Below, piece by piece: positions 12,601 through 24,857 of a stretch of DNA of 64,000 nt. Positions within the stretch are counted from its first letter, which is position 1. Every line of letters begins with the position of its first letter. The DNA comes from Hermodice carunculata (Eukaryota > Annelida > Polychaeta > Eunicida > Amphinomidae). The translations under genes and the position numbers were made by a program. Location of the stretch: positions 90,168,462 to 90,232,461 of the forward strand of contig OZ026622.1 of assembly GCA_964020975.1 (NCBI GenBank). Reading direction: 5' to 3'. The notes beneath the pieces are model-generated. The model made no database searches, was not told the origin of the DNA, and saw only the letters and a list, made by a program, of their open reading frames with translations.

Positions 12601-15600
12601 GAGTTAAAAAGATTTGATCCCGTTCCCAGATTACTACCTCGATCATGCACATGTTTGAGAGGTTGCAACAGACTGATGGGACTAGAAATAGACATTGAGT
12701 TCACCTGAAGGATATTTGATTGAATAAAAGGTTGAAGAAAGCTATAAACACTGTATACTTATATGCAACTGAGGTTTCAAGTTTTCTCATTTCTTGAAAA
12801 AAGGGTATAAAAAAGGTAGTCTATCTACATACTGTATTTTTCAGGGTGGTAAATGATTAATATAATGTAATGTAATGTAATGTAATGTAATGTAATATAA
12901 TATAATATAATATATAATATAATATACACTTTAATATAATATAATATAATACAATGTAATATAATGCAAAAGACCCTTTTAACTTCTGTTCATCTGGTGA
13001 CTATATTCCTTGCACTGGTGTATTCATATTATTCAAACCTTAGTAATGTCAAAAATTAAAAAATCCTCCAGAAGATTATTACAGGTCTAAGTATCACTGA
13101 TTGCATGTAATTTTTGTAAACATTAGATGGCGGGGAGTCTTTTTGTGTGTTTGCCTTTACTTTCTTTCCTATGGAAAAGCTAACATTTTTGACTTCTTGT
13201 TATCAGGTGAAGATTGGGAAAGTCGGCCTTGTGGATCAACCAACACTTATCCTGAGGAAAAATCAACAGTTGCAGGTAACACCCAACACAAAACACTCTA
13301 TTTAGTATTTGGCCTTGTCCTGACACAGTAAATGTACGTCTAAAACTCCTTATCACATTACTTGTCTTTTATCATAGTTTGCAGCCATGCCGTTTCCAAA
13401 AATCAACAGAACTTCAGGTTATGATCTTCATTTAGAGATTGCAAATGTTACTAGCAGAAAAGGGAACTTTCAGAAAGTCACGAAACGTGTATTTGTTATT
13501 GGGAGAGGTTGCACCATCTCTAATCAGCTCAAACAAGTTGGACTCGTAATCACATGGGCCAATTTGGCCACAGGTCCAAAAAATCAAAGAATAAACATTA
13601 AGATCATTGTATCTGGTGTCCAGCAGCAGCTGTTAAAGATATTATCCTTGTAAACTGATAGAAGAAATTATATACCATCTCTGTGTCCTTTAATAAAATC
13701 TATAAGGTATGGTCAAGGTCAAGATAAAATCTTGGCAATATGGCTGCTGAGTCAGGGTCAGTGACTTTGGCAAAGGTTCATGGCTGCATTATAAATACAG
13801 TGAAACTTCATTATAACATGAAGTCAGTTTCTTTGCTGTTTGACTCATTTATGTGACATGTTCAGACATACAACACATTTTACAAGGAGCAGATGGTGTC
13901 ATTATAACATGGTTTCACTGTTCATGGAATTATACAACTGTACATGCCCTACAAAATGTAAGATGAATGTATCAGAGGGTACAAATGACATCTAACTGTG
14001 AAAAACAAAAATCAAGTAAAATTTGAATTCTGTGGTTCAGCTGATCCTGCAGAAATAGGAATACCAGGTGAGAGACGCCAAACTTGCCATATCTCATCTT
14101 TCATATTTTCTTCATTTTTTTGTGTTTCTCATTGGTACCAAAATGGATGTTGCATAAAGCATAAAGAGCTCTGTCCAGCAGGTCTTAGCTTTGAGTGTTG
14201 AATTTTCTTGCTATTGGTATATACAGCTTTGTATACACATTATACATATGTATATGCATGGTTACTTTATTGGCTTCAGTGAGCAAAGTGGCATTGGGCA
14301 TATAACTATTTATTTCTATTTAAATTCAAAATTTATTTGGCATATGTTTTGGTGCTTGTACATTCACTCACATTTTGCATGAGATTCATACATAGAGCTA
14401 TGGGTGCTGCAAATAAGATGCTTACTGTGCTCTCAGTCTTTCATTTGTTGGCCTTTTTTTTGATATTCTCATGGACAAAGTACCAGCTTTCCCTGATGCA
14501 GCCAGAGTGCACCGAGGCAAGCGCTTGATTCATCGTCCATATTGTTCTTAGTGGAAAAAAAAGGCAATATCTTTCTGACCTTGTCTGGAAACTTGCATGG
14601 CAGTATATGTTGACATTAATATAACACGGGGTTCAATATAGTGAAGTTGAACCAGAAAGGTAACATCATGTCTTTACGGCATGTACATGGGCTGCTATAT
14701 ATGTGTTGTATACAGCATGGTGCCTTATGGTATGTACAGTGGTCACACTCTTATAAGGTCACCCCAAATGCAGCCAAAAAGTGGCCTTATAAGGGAGGTG
14801 GCCTCTCTTGAGGGGAGAATATAATGTAAAATACCATACTTTCTGCACAAGAATTCTGGCCTTTCAAGAAGGGTGGCCTCTGGTGAGAGGGGCCTTATAA
14901 AAGGGGGGACCACTGTATATATATGTGTATATGTATATATATGTACATGTACAGTGGTACATGTATATCTCTGTTGTACAGCGTCATGCCTTTGTGACAT
15001 GTGCATGTATATACATACACAGTGGTATACTTTTTTATACCTGGTATACCTGTTGTATACAGCATCATGTCCTTATAAAGTATAAACATGCATGTAGAGT
15101 ATTATCCCATTTTTTGATAAGTTTTTTGGCTTGTAAGTGCTTTATCCCAGTGACATTACATGTAATGTATACATCCACATCACATGAGTGGAATATAACG
15201 TGAACGATGTAACTTGTGGCTGGGAAATACAGTGTGATTGTTGCCAGCTTGCACTGTGAGCCCCACAGAGTTTATTTGCAGTATCGGCTGCTAGTTGTCT
15301 CTGTCCATGTCTTTGCTTAGCAAATAAATCACAAACAGCAGGCAGCCAGCAAGTTACTGTTCCTGCTGTAGTCAGAGTAGTCCAGAGTTTGTTACTACTG
15401 TAGTCAGAGTAGTACAGAGTTTGTTACTACTGTAGTCAGAATAGTACAGAGTTTGTTACTACTGTAGTCAGAGTAGTCCAGAGTTTGTTACTACTGTAGT
15501 CAGAGTAGTACAGAGTTTGTTACTACTGTAGTCAGAGTAGTCCAGAGTTTGTTACTACTGTAGTCAGAGTAGTCCAGAGTTTTACATGTGACGTGAACTG

Positions 15601-18600
15601 CTTGATTGATCAAAAATGGGATAGAATCACCAGTCAGTCTTCTGGTGTGGGACACAAAAAGTATCATCTGCAAGACTACAACAGTTAGTGAATAATGACT
15701 ATACCCAGTGGTACTGGGCTGTGGTACATGTAGAGCATCATGATATAGCATGTACTTATATATACACATACATTTGTCCCATTTTTGACAAGTTTCTTGG
15801 CTTGTGATTGACTAATCCCAGTGTTACATAACATGTTTTCCAAATATACGCACCTTACATGTACATACTACTAGGAAAATGATAGAATGCAACACACACT
15901 TGAACAATGTGTAACTATAGCTGGGGGAATAGTGCAAGGTTCTTGCTAGATCAATATCTCTGCAGAATTTAGGTCTCTATTTGCTGCTAGATGTCGCTGT
16001 CTGACTGTGTATTCACTTTGCAGATCTCTGGCAAACAGCATGGCAGCAAGTGGGTGGGGCAGTGTAATGTTGTCCATGTTACAGGAACTGGTTGAGTGCA
16101 TGATCAAAAATGAGACAAGACTTTACTTTTCTAGTTTAGAATACAGGGAGTATCCCCCCCCCCCCCATGACAGCTGTAATCCACACTAAAATAGTGAATA
16201 ATTACAATGGTCCCCCTCCTTTAACCCTTTCCCCCTCAAACCGGCCAAAACCGGCTGGTGGTCAAATGTCGTCTGCTTCAGTGTTTTTAAGTAATTTCAA
16301 CAGTTATGAAAAACAATTTGACTGAGAAATGTACGTGAGACTTATCAAGATCACATGCCCCAGGTCAACAGCTTTCCTTGGCATGGGTTGGGTGCCCAGC
16401 CCATGCCAAGGAAAGCTGTTGACTCAGTCTTAATTCAAGGGGGAAAGGGTTAAGGCCCCTCTGAGGAAAGGCCACCCCCTCCAGAGAGACCAGTTCTCTG
16501 TGCAGCAGAGATGACATTTTCATATCCCCCCCCTCAGGAGGGGCCACCCCATTTATAGGGTCACAATTATGGTGCATTTTGGGTAGTCTTGTAAAAGGGG
16601 GACCACTGTCCCAATGTGATTAACCATAGTCATATACCGCAGTCACATACTGCAGTCATATGCTACTGTCGTATATTACAGTCACATGCTACAGTCTTAA
16701 ACTACAGTCACATACTACAGTCACATAGTGTAGTCATATACTACAGTCACATAATGTAGTCATATACTACAGTCACATACTACAGTCGTATACTACAGTC
16801 ACATACTACAGTCACAGTCATATATTACATTCACATACTACAGTCATACTACAGTCAAATACTACAGTCATATATTCAGTCACATACTACAGTCACAGTC
16901 ATATACTACAGTCTCATACTACAATCATATACTATAGTCATTATCACAGTCATAAACCACAGTCACATACTACAGTCATATACTACAGTTATATACTAGT
17001 CACATACTACAGTCACATACTACAGTCATATACCACAGTCACATACCACAGTCACATACTACAGTCATATACTACAGTCACATACTACAGTCACATACCA
17101 CAGTCACATACCACAGTCACATACTACAGTCATATACCACAGTCACATACTACAGTCACATACCACAGTCACATACCACAGTCACATACTACAGTCATAT
17201 ACCACAGTCACATACCACAGTCACAGACTACAGTCATATACTACAGTCATATACCACAGTCACATACCACAGTCACATACTACAGTCACATACTACAGTC
17301 ATATACTACAGTCACATACCACAGCCTCATACTACAGTCATATACTACAGTCCTATACCACAGTCACATACTACAGTCATATACTACAGTCATATACCAC
17401 AGTCACATACTACAGTCACATACTACAGTCACATACTACAGTCATATACTACAGTCACATACTACAGCCACATACTATAGCCTCATACTACAGTCATATA
17501 CTACAGTCATATACCACAGTCACATACTACAGTCATATACTACAGTCATATACCACAGTCACATACCACAGTCACATACTACAGCCACATACTATAGCCT
17601 CATACTACAGTCATATACCACAGTCACAGTCACATACTACAGTCATATACCACAGTCACATACTACAGTCACATACTACAGTCACAGACTACAGTCACAG
17701 ACTACAGTCTCAGCCAAGAAAAGTTCCTGACTTGCATTTATTCTACAAAATAGTCACTTCATGCAGGGCTGGGCAGCCTGTTGCCAATTTGCTTAAATTT
17801 TTGACAAAAGCATTGAAAAATGTGACAGAGAATTTTGCAATTAAGTTGCAACCCCCCCCCCCCCCCCAAAAAAAAAAAGAAAAGTTAAAAAAAAGTCACA
17901 TCATATGTGGAGCACATATTTTGTCAGAACTCACATATACAGTTAAAAGTACATCATTATGGTTTTTTTTTTCTTGTTAGTTTGTTCAAGAAATATCCTT
18001 AAGAAAATACCAGAGGGGAAAAAAGTAGTACATTATTTGGTCATGGTTAAATATCTCTATCTGTGCTAGCAGATCATATATGTACATTGATCTGGAGGTG
18101 TAAAAGGCAGCAACTCTGTCATCATGTGGAATATAAAAGCTGGTGGCTAACATAGCCAACTTATACTAACCGTGTTGTGTCAGCAGACGAGTTCTGGGCC
18201 AAAAGAAACAAAGAACAAACAAACAAACAAACGTATATAGAAGAAAGAAAGAAAATGAACAAGTAGCTCATACATCATTAGAACAAGAGCACAGAGCATG
18301 ATGCAGGGAAGACGGAAGCCCATTATACAGTTCCCTAGAATACATCTCTGAGCATCCTTTAATTTCAAGATTTTCTAGGGATGGCGGCTCATACTCCCGC
18401 GCCATGTATTTCTTCTTTGTGCTACATGACATTCCAGTTTTTCTGCAGGAAGTTTCTGCCCAGCCCTGTAATTACTCAACCAGATGTCCCTCACAAAAAC
18501 ATTGACCAAACATAACAAAAAATCAAGACTAATGTTTTACTTAATAATGGTGAAAAAGTATATTTTGGTAGGGCCCTAACCTGGAACTGATGGGCGTGAC

Positions 18601-19218
18601 TGGCTCGGCATTCAGGGATGGTCATTATTGACATATAAATACAATGACTGTTACAGAGAATACAGCTGCCAGTGGGTGTTCAGGAGGCTCAGGGTCTGGA
18701 TCAGGCAGCGACAATACTGATGGCAGTGATGTCAATTGTGATCAGGTGTGTACAGACCTTGCCTGCTAAACAGACCAATCTCCCATGTTTTCTCGCTCCG
18801 GTTGAAGTGCGGGAGAGAAAAAAAAAAGGGGGCTTGGTCTGCTTTGGAGGCAGGTATGAGTGTTAATTTCTTTATAAGTCACATAGATAAGTTTAGAGGT
18901 GTTATAAACTTTACTTCATCATAGCCATCAATGTTGTTTGCATCTACTACAACACATTGGAATTTACATTTCGAAAAAAACTTCTTAGTTTTAAACTTAG
19001 TTTTACATTATTGTCAAAATTTATTTTGTAAATCTGTTTGTTTAATCCCCATGCAGGCATTTTGATAAAGTAATCTTTTATTAATTTCACAGATAAGGGG
19101 AAAAATTGTGTTTAAATTTCTCAAGATCATAATGTGCAATGTGATATAAATAAATGAAAGACCTTTAAATATGTAAAGGAATTTTTATTTCTTCCAGGAA
19201 GGAGATTCAGAAGAGTGA
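6433..19218 (+). CDS. Multi-TSP1 secreted protein gene, 3' part (joined exons)
   Basis: The gene has five thrombospondin type-1 domains followed by a short acidic tail. Exons: 6433-6603, 7752-7922, 8693-8866, 10779-10961, 11905-12030, 13207-13275, 14041-14067, 18657-18745 and 19198-19218. Together they give 1,031 bp, in frame through every junction, encoding about 342 residues to a TGA at 19216-19218. All introns are GT-AG. The four complete TSP1 exons begin and end in phase 1, the classic exchangeable-module layout. Domains show WxxW ladders (sites for C-mannosylation in known TSP1 proteins) and six cysteines each. I see no membrane segment in the visible part, so secretion or matrix attachment is likely. 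The first exon starts mid-codon, so the signal peptide and start lie upstream. The family cannot be fixed: TSP1 arrays occur in ADAMTS-like, hemicentin, SCO-spondin, properdin and adhesion-receptor proteins. Confidence 0.85.
6696..6945. mobile_element. Family G miniature element, copy 2 (in intron)
   Basis: Same ends as copy 1 (TTAACTCATTCCATAC and GTATGGAATGAGTTAA). The central palindrome has the same arms but a short spacer, and one arm carries several changes. It lies in the first visible TSP1 intron, 92 bp past the donor site. Confidence 0.85.
6955..7111. mobile_element. Degenerate TTAA-type element fragment
   Basis: It contains the inverted pair GTCGATAGCTTTCCTTGG and AGGAAAGCTATTGACTC, related to the central palindrome of families F and H, and ends CAAAGAGTTAA. 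The left end is not clear. It abuts the family G copy, so this intron holds two elements side by side. Confidence 0.5.
7752..7922 (+). CDS. TSP1 domain exon 2
   Basis: The exon is 171 bp, phase 1-1, with acceptor TTTACAG and donor GTGAGT. It encodes VHGGWGQWTEYSACSRTCGK and onward. The ladder is W-Q-W then Tyr in place of the third Trp. CSRTCG is the usual second-strand motif, followed by RRMRKC. Six cysteines are present and the domain ends RACPS. Confidence 0.93.
8693..8866 (+). CDS. TSP1 domain exon 3
   Basis: The exon is 174 bp, phase 1-1, with acceptor TTTTTCAG and donor GTAGGT. It begins VDGGWSLWSGWTQCTVSCGN with all three Trp residues, continues with VQRTRSC, and ends RNCPS with six cysteines. 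Phase and homology place the donor at 8867, although a second GT follows four bases later. Confidence 0.92.
9075..9345. repeat. Diverged intronic duplication of about 100 bp
   Basis: Two related blocks, near 9075-9175 and 9240-9340, share CCTATTTAAAACTAGCTTCC (second copy CCTACTGAAAACCAGCTTCC), then TATGAAACTT, then GGCCGTCTGAGTG. They lie in the intron after TSP1 exon 3. The spacer between them is unrelated. Confidence 0.65.
10779..10961 (+). CDS. TSP1 domain exon 4
   Basis: The exon is 183 bp, phase 1-1, with acceptor CTTTTCAG and donor GTGAGA. It encodes VHGGWSEWTSWGDCLAKPCS and onward. The first two cysteines are four residues apart rather than three (CLAKPC), and an extra DESGH loop precedes IRSRSC. 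This makes the domain slightly longer than its neighbours. Six cysteines are present, and it ends ETCAS. Confidence 0.92.
11554..11797. mobile_element. Family G miniature element, copy 3 (right end eroded)
   Basis: It starts TTAACTCATTCCATAC. The central palindrome GGCAAGTCATGCTGCAG is nearly perfect around a short CCGTTGCGG spacer. The right end reads GGTATGGAGG, so the terminal repeat and TTAA are eroded there. It lies about 110 bp before TSP1 exon 5. Confidence 0.8.
11905..12030 (+). CDS. TSP1 domain exon 5, first part of an atypical domain
   Basis: The exon is 126 bp, phase 1-1, with acceptor GATGTTTCAG and donor GTAAGT. It begins VDGGWCDWDDWSPCSEAGGY. The Trp ladder is whole, but the usual CSxxCG motif is replaced by CSEAGGYG, so the second cysteine is missing. 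Two extra cysteines appear (WCDW and SCQC), which suggests rewired disulfides. The domain is finished by the next exon, the only TSP1 here split by an intron. Confidence 0.88.
12495..12607. mobile_element. Family H miniature element, shortened
   Basis: It contains the inverted pair GGTCAACAGCTTTTCTTG and CAAGAAAAGCTGTTGAC and the right end GGGCACTGAAAGAGTTAA. The left part of the family consensus is short or missing. Confidence 0.6.
12859..12966. repeat. (TAATG)n / (TAATA)n microsatellite
   Basis: A pentanucleotide tract of TAATG units shading into TAATA units, interrupted once. Confidence 0.9.
13207..13275 (+). CDS. End of the fifth TSP1 domain and linker
   Basis: The exon is 69 bp, phase 1-1, with acceptor GTTATCAG and donor GTAACA. 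It encodes GEDWESRPCGSTNTYPEEKS followed by TVAG. The ESRPCG segment supplies the last cysteine of the atypical TSP1 domain. The rest is a charged linker. Confidence 0.8.
13385..13417 (+). CDS. Possible 33-bp cassette exon
   Basis: Acceptor TTTGCAG and a weak donor GTTATG would bound a 33-bp segment that is open in the right frame and phase 1-1 (AMPFPKINRTSG). Including or skipping it keeps the frame. The donor is poor, so it may be chance. Confidence 0.25.
13796..13922. mobile_element. Small TA-flanked inverted-repeat element, pogo/mariner-like
   Basis: It starts TACAGTGAAACTTCATTATA and ends with the reverse complement in the form TATAACATGGTTTCACTGT. It is about 127 bp without coding. CAGTGAAACCTC-type ends are common for non-autonomous pogo-like elements. 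Related copies are at 43488 and 52465. Confidence 0.7.
14041..14067 (+). CDS. 27-bp microexon of the TSP1 gene
   Basis: Acceptor GGTTCAG and donor GTGAGA bound 27 bp reading ADPAEIGIPG across both phase 1 junctions. It joins the 13207 exon to the 18657 exon without a frame break. The good donor and matching phase support it, but the short length means transcript evidence would be needed for certainty. Confidence 0.55.
14640..15100. repeat. Degenerate array around TACAGCATCATGYCTT
   Basis: Motifs like GTTGTATACAGCATSRTG followed by CCTTAYGGTATGTACAGTGG recur at about 14660, 14706, 14977 and 15055, and again near 15730. They are mixed with GTATATATATGTACATG tracts. A TA-flanked element is inserted at 14735-14917. 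Confidence 0.5.
14735..14917. mobile_element. TA-flanked inverted-repeat element (CAGTGGTC ends)
   Basis: It is 183 bp. The left end TACAGTGGTCACACTCTTAT and the right end, read in reverse, TACAGTGGTCCCCCCTTTTA are inverted copies flanked by TA. No coding. A partial relative with GGGGGACCACTGT ends at about 16610. Confidence 0.7.
15100..16060. repeat. Diverged duplication flanking the 32-bp array
   Basis: Sequence at about 15110-15360 (TTTTTTGGCTTGTAAGTGC, then TTGCTGGC-like blocks) is echoed at about 15785-16060 (TTTCTTGGCTTGTGATTGAC, ATTTGCTGCTAGATGTCGCT). The two copies flank the 32-bp minisatellite. Similarity is patchy, so the duplication is old. Confidence 0.45.
15367..15585. repeat. 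32-bp tandem repeat, about 7 copies
   Basis: The unit CTGTAGTCAGAGTAGTCCAG plus AGTTTGTTACTA repeats about seven times. The main variation is TCC versus TAC in the middle. It lies in the long TSP1 intron. Confidence 0.92.
16221..16453 (+). mobile_element. Family F miniature element, copy 1
   Basis: It is 233 bp. It begins TTAACCCTTTCCCCCT and ends AGGGGGAAAGGGTTAA as an inverted repeat, with TTAA duplicated. A central palindrome is built on GTCAACAGCTTTCCTTGGCA and its complement. CCC-starting ends in TTAA sites are typical of piggyBac-type non-autonomous elements. Confidence 0.88.
16612..17712. repeat. About 13-bp satellite array, 1.1 kb
   Basis: More than 80 copies of ACAGTCATATACT / ACAGTCACATACY with many one- to three-base length changes. 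It is far less uniform than the 30-bp array at 1482, with which it shares the words ACAGTCATA and ACATACT. It sits inside the long intron before the 18657 exon. Confidence 0.92.
17713..18656. other. Intron remainder, nothing recognised
   Basis: Contains a poly-C then poly-A tract at about 17851-17880. Short open frames here show no domain. It ends in the acceptor CTGTTACAG. Confidence 0.5.
18657..18745 (+). CDS. Gly/Ser/Asp-rich tail exon of the TSP1 gene
   Basis: The exon is 89 bp, with acceptor TGTTACAG (phase 1) and donor GTGTGT (phase 0). It encodes ENTAASGCSGGSGSGSDNTD and then GSDVNCDQ. The low-complexity acidic stretch with two cysteines is unlike any domain I know. It may be a flexible spacer; the SGSGSD run resembles glycosaminoglycan attachment sites, but that is only a resemblance. 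Confidence 0.65.
19198..19218 (+). CDS. Terminal coding segment of the TSP1 gene
   Basis: Acceptor TTCTTCCAG is followed in phase 0 by GAAGGAGATTCAGAAGAGTG and A, reading EGDSEE then stop. It continues the acidic tail of the previous exon. A likely polyadenylation signal follows at 19845. Confidence 0.65.
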   Translation, partial: EGDSEE

Positions 19219-19870
19219 GTCAAGTTTCCACCGACAGATGTCACCACCTGCTGAGCTCTCCCATGACAAGTTGGCAAGACAACATACTTGGCTGGGTGCA
19301 CGCAAGAGAAATAGTTTGATCTCTCCTGCTTCTCCCTGTTAACACATTATGTAACTGTACATGCAGCCACACCTGGCTTGAATGACCATTTTGAGAGACA
19401 AATGGCATAAAACAGTGACTGTGCAAGTTATCATTATGTAAGTGGCAGTTTGATGTTAATCGATAGGTGTATACATGTCATCAACTATGATTGATTTATA
19501 ACGAAGACTAAGAGGTATCAAAATAGACAGAATTATTCACCCAATAAGACTACCGGGTACTGAACAGTAAGGTTTCTTAGAGCATTATTTATGTGTTAAA
19601 ATATTTTTTAAAAATAACATCATAAGTTAGGTCGTCAACCTATGAAGGAAACTTTGTGTATATTTAAGTCTGAAGAACAATCAGATTTCTTAAAGCATAA
19701 TCTTTTGTATTAAAATCCTTTTTTTATAAAATAACATCAAAAGCTAGGTTGTCAATCTGTGAAGGAAAACTTGTTATAAGCGTAAATGACAATTAGGTTT
19801 CTTACTGCATCTCTTTATGTACATGTATTAAATTCTTTTTATTTAATAAAAGTATGTCTAAATTTTGAGG
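19219..19870 (+). other. Probable 3' UTR of the TSP1 gene
   Basis: Sequence from the TGA to an AATAAA at 19845-19850. Inferred from position only. Confidence 0.45.
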
Positions 19871-19905
19871 TAGTCAAACTATGAAGGAAAATGTTGTTAT
19901 TTCTG
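19560..19905. repeat. Three diverged copies of a segment of about 110 bp
   Basis: Blocks at about 19560-19665, 19676-19780 and 19786-19905 each run: TTTCTTA plus GCAT, then TATTAAA or GTTAAAAT, then a T-rich stretch with AATAACATCA, then TAGGTYGTCAA, then TATGAAGGAAA. They lie mostly in the inferred 3' UTR. The third contains AATAAA. Confidence 0.7.

Positions 19906-22453
<2,548 letters not shown>

Positions 22454-22510
<57 letters not shown>
22454..22510. repeat. (TA)n / (CATATA)n microsatellite
   Basis: Directly adjoins the right end of the pogo-like element and grades from TA into CATATA units. Confidence 0.92.
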
Positions 22511-24857
22511 CACCCTTGTTGGGAGGAATACAGTGTCTGTAATGTATGATAAATATATGGTCAGTATATATGTTTGCAAATACACTTCAATAGAGTTGTC
22601 ATAATATTAAATGATAATTTGATATTTATTGAGTACCGGTAATTAGTCTGGATGTATAGCATCAAAAGGATAGATACAAGCTGAAGTAATGTGTCAAACC
22701 CTCCCGACAGTTTTGGGCAGAATCAAAAGCTTTAATAATTTAAGGATTACTTCCATTACCCCTTTTTCATGCATACAAAAAAAAGGCTTCTGAATCTGTA
22801 TTTTTTGGGATAAACATGTAGGGTCCCTAATGTTTTAGTGTTCAATTAATGTATGATCCCTGTCTTTGTCCTTCTGACCAGATCACACTGCTCATTTTTT
22901 GAAAGTACATGTATGGCATTTTCAGTATTTTTCCTGAAGGGGTGGTTATACCTTAAAGCGCTGCAAAAAGTCCACTTTTTAGTTGCATTCATGAGATCAT
23001 ATGGGGTGGATGTAACAATGCATGGGCAGAAAGGCAAAACTGACCTTAATCAATCAATCAAATAAATAAAATAAATACATAAACAGGTATTGTACCTTCC
23101 ATATATGTACAACCAAAATTTAAAAGAAAATTTTTCACTCCAAGCATAAGACTAAGGACTACGAGAAAACCTCTTCCCCAGGATTAATTTCCATAGGTAG
23201 GTCAAGCATTCACATTCATAGTCTTGGTGCTGTATGTAAGGAAATGGTTAATGTGTAATAATTCAGCCACCAGTAAGCAATTCAGAAACCATTTTCCACA
23301 GTAGGAGTAGATTTGCTATGGTGTAACACCGTGCATATACATTGTTTATAAATATTCTATTTGTATGTAGAAATTGAAAGTAAATCTCCCTTGTTGTCCA
23401 TTGTAGTAACAGCTGTATGGCAAGTGGAGGACAGATATGCCTGTGACACCTGATCTATAAAGGAAAAATGGTTTGCTGCAAAAGCTGAACAGTTACATAA
23501 TATTGCAATTCATCATGTAATTTCACAGATGTTGCTTTATTCAGCTGGATACTTTGTCAAGGTTGGCCAATTGATACTTTGTTTCACACATAAAATGTAA
23601 TTGTTGCCATTTTTAATGATTAATTATACCCCTGAAAATGAAGTGTGGGGGAGTATACTGGTTTTGGCTCAGCTGAATGTTCATACCTGGCACAATTCTT
23701 GCAAGCAAAATATCTTGTGACTCACAGTCCACATCACTTGAATTTACCTCAGTTGTTCTTTGATACTATTTTTTGACTTGATTACATTTTGGTGACCTTG
23801 GTCTCATTTTCAAGGTCATGAAACCATTGTGAACACAAAGCAGATGATATCCAGTCATTTGGCAATGACTGCATGATTTAAGTCTGGTGTAGCCTTATAA
23901 TCGGCGTAGAAAGGTCGTGTAAGCAATTTGTAGGTGTCAAGACACAGCAGTCACTCAGTTTGCTACCTTTATTGAAGGATAAAATGTACAACTGTTACAG
24001 TGGACATGAAATAGATATCTACTTTGAAACCAAGGCCAGAGTTTTCTTATTTTTAGTTTCATGAACCTTTGCCTCAAAAACTTTGAGTGGGAGGGAGGAA
24101 TAAAAATAAAAATGTTATATTTTTTGTGTTTTTTGGGGGTTGTAATTTTAGGTTAAGAGGGGAAAAATTACTCTTGACAGACTGTCATGGCTTTGTACTT
24201 CTTATGCAACAAAACATAATTAACTGAACACCCTGTGTTACATACACCTGTCTCTTTGTGCTGTGGTATGCTTTCAGACCTTGTCATAATGCAAGTTGGT
24301 AAAAGACTGAACAAAAACTGTCACATGAATTGTACAGATTTCAGTCGAAGAAATTTTAAAAAGTATGGCCTTTCCATGACAGTTGGCAGAAATAAAAAAG
24401 ATAAATTTACATTTTTTTTTTTATTTGGGCAAAGATGGATACTTTGAAACCAATTTTTTGTAAAGTTCCTGAAACAAAATATAAAATAACTCTGCCGTAA
24501 AAAATATAGTGGAGAAATAGATCAACATTCTGCTAAATATTGAGTGTAGAAGCCATTTAATGTTTATCTTTTGAGTGTCCTGTAACTTAGCATGAGGAAC
24601 TGTTGTTCTGTTCTACATTGTCAGCTGATATTTTCAGAAATACACCCTAATTTCCATTACTTTTGTGTTGGACTTGTGATTTGGAGGATGAAAACTGCAG
24701 CAAAACTGGACCTGTTGAGAGAGAGCACCCAGTTTAAAGACTACTTCAATGCATGGTCTGTAGAAGATTGGTAAAAGGCTGGCCATTTTATAAATACACA
24801 GACCAGATGATCTTAAAGGACAGGTTAGCCTATAGAAATTAGCTGTTAAGTAATTTC
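22511..24857. other. Intergenic, no gene recognised
   Basis: No splice-bounded coding segment or known domain seen. Contains mixed old repeat-like sequence, for example around 23620-23830, that I cannot classify. Confidence 0.45.

Noticed and set aside
16021-16065. Possible exon after CACTTTGCAG at the end of the duplicated intron block
   Set aside because: The donor is poor, the reading adds nothing recognisable and the block is part of a diverged duplication.
24592-24774. 60-codon open frame with a plausible start
   Set aside because: No domain or splice context, and similar lengths are expected by chance here.
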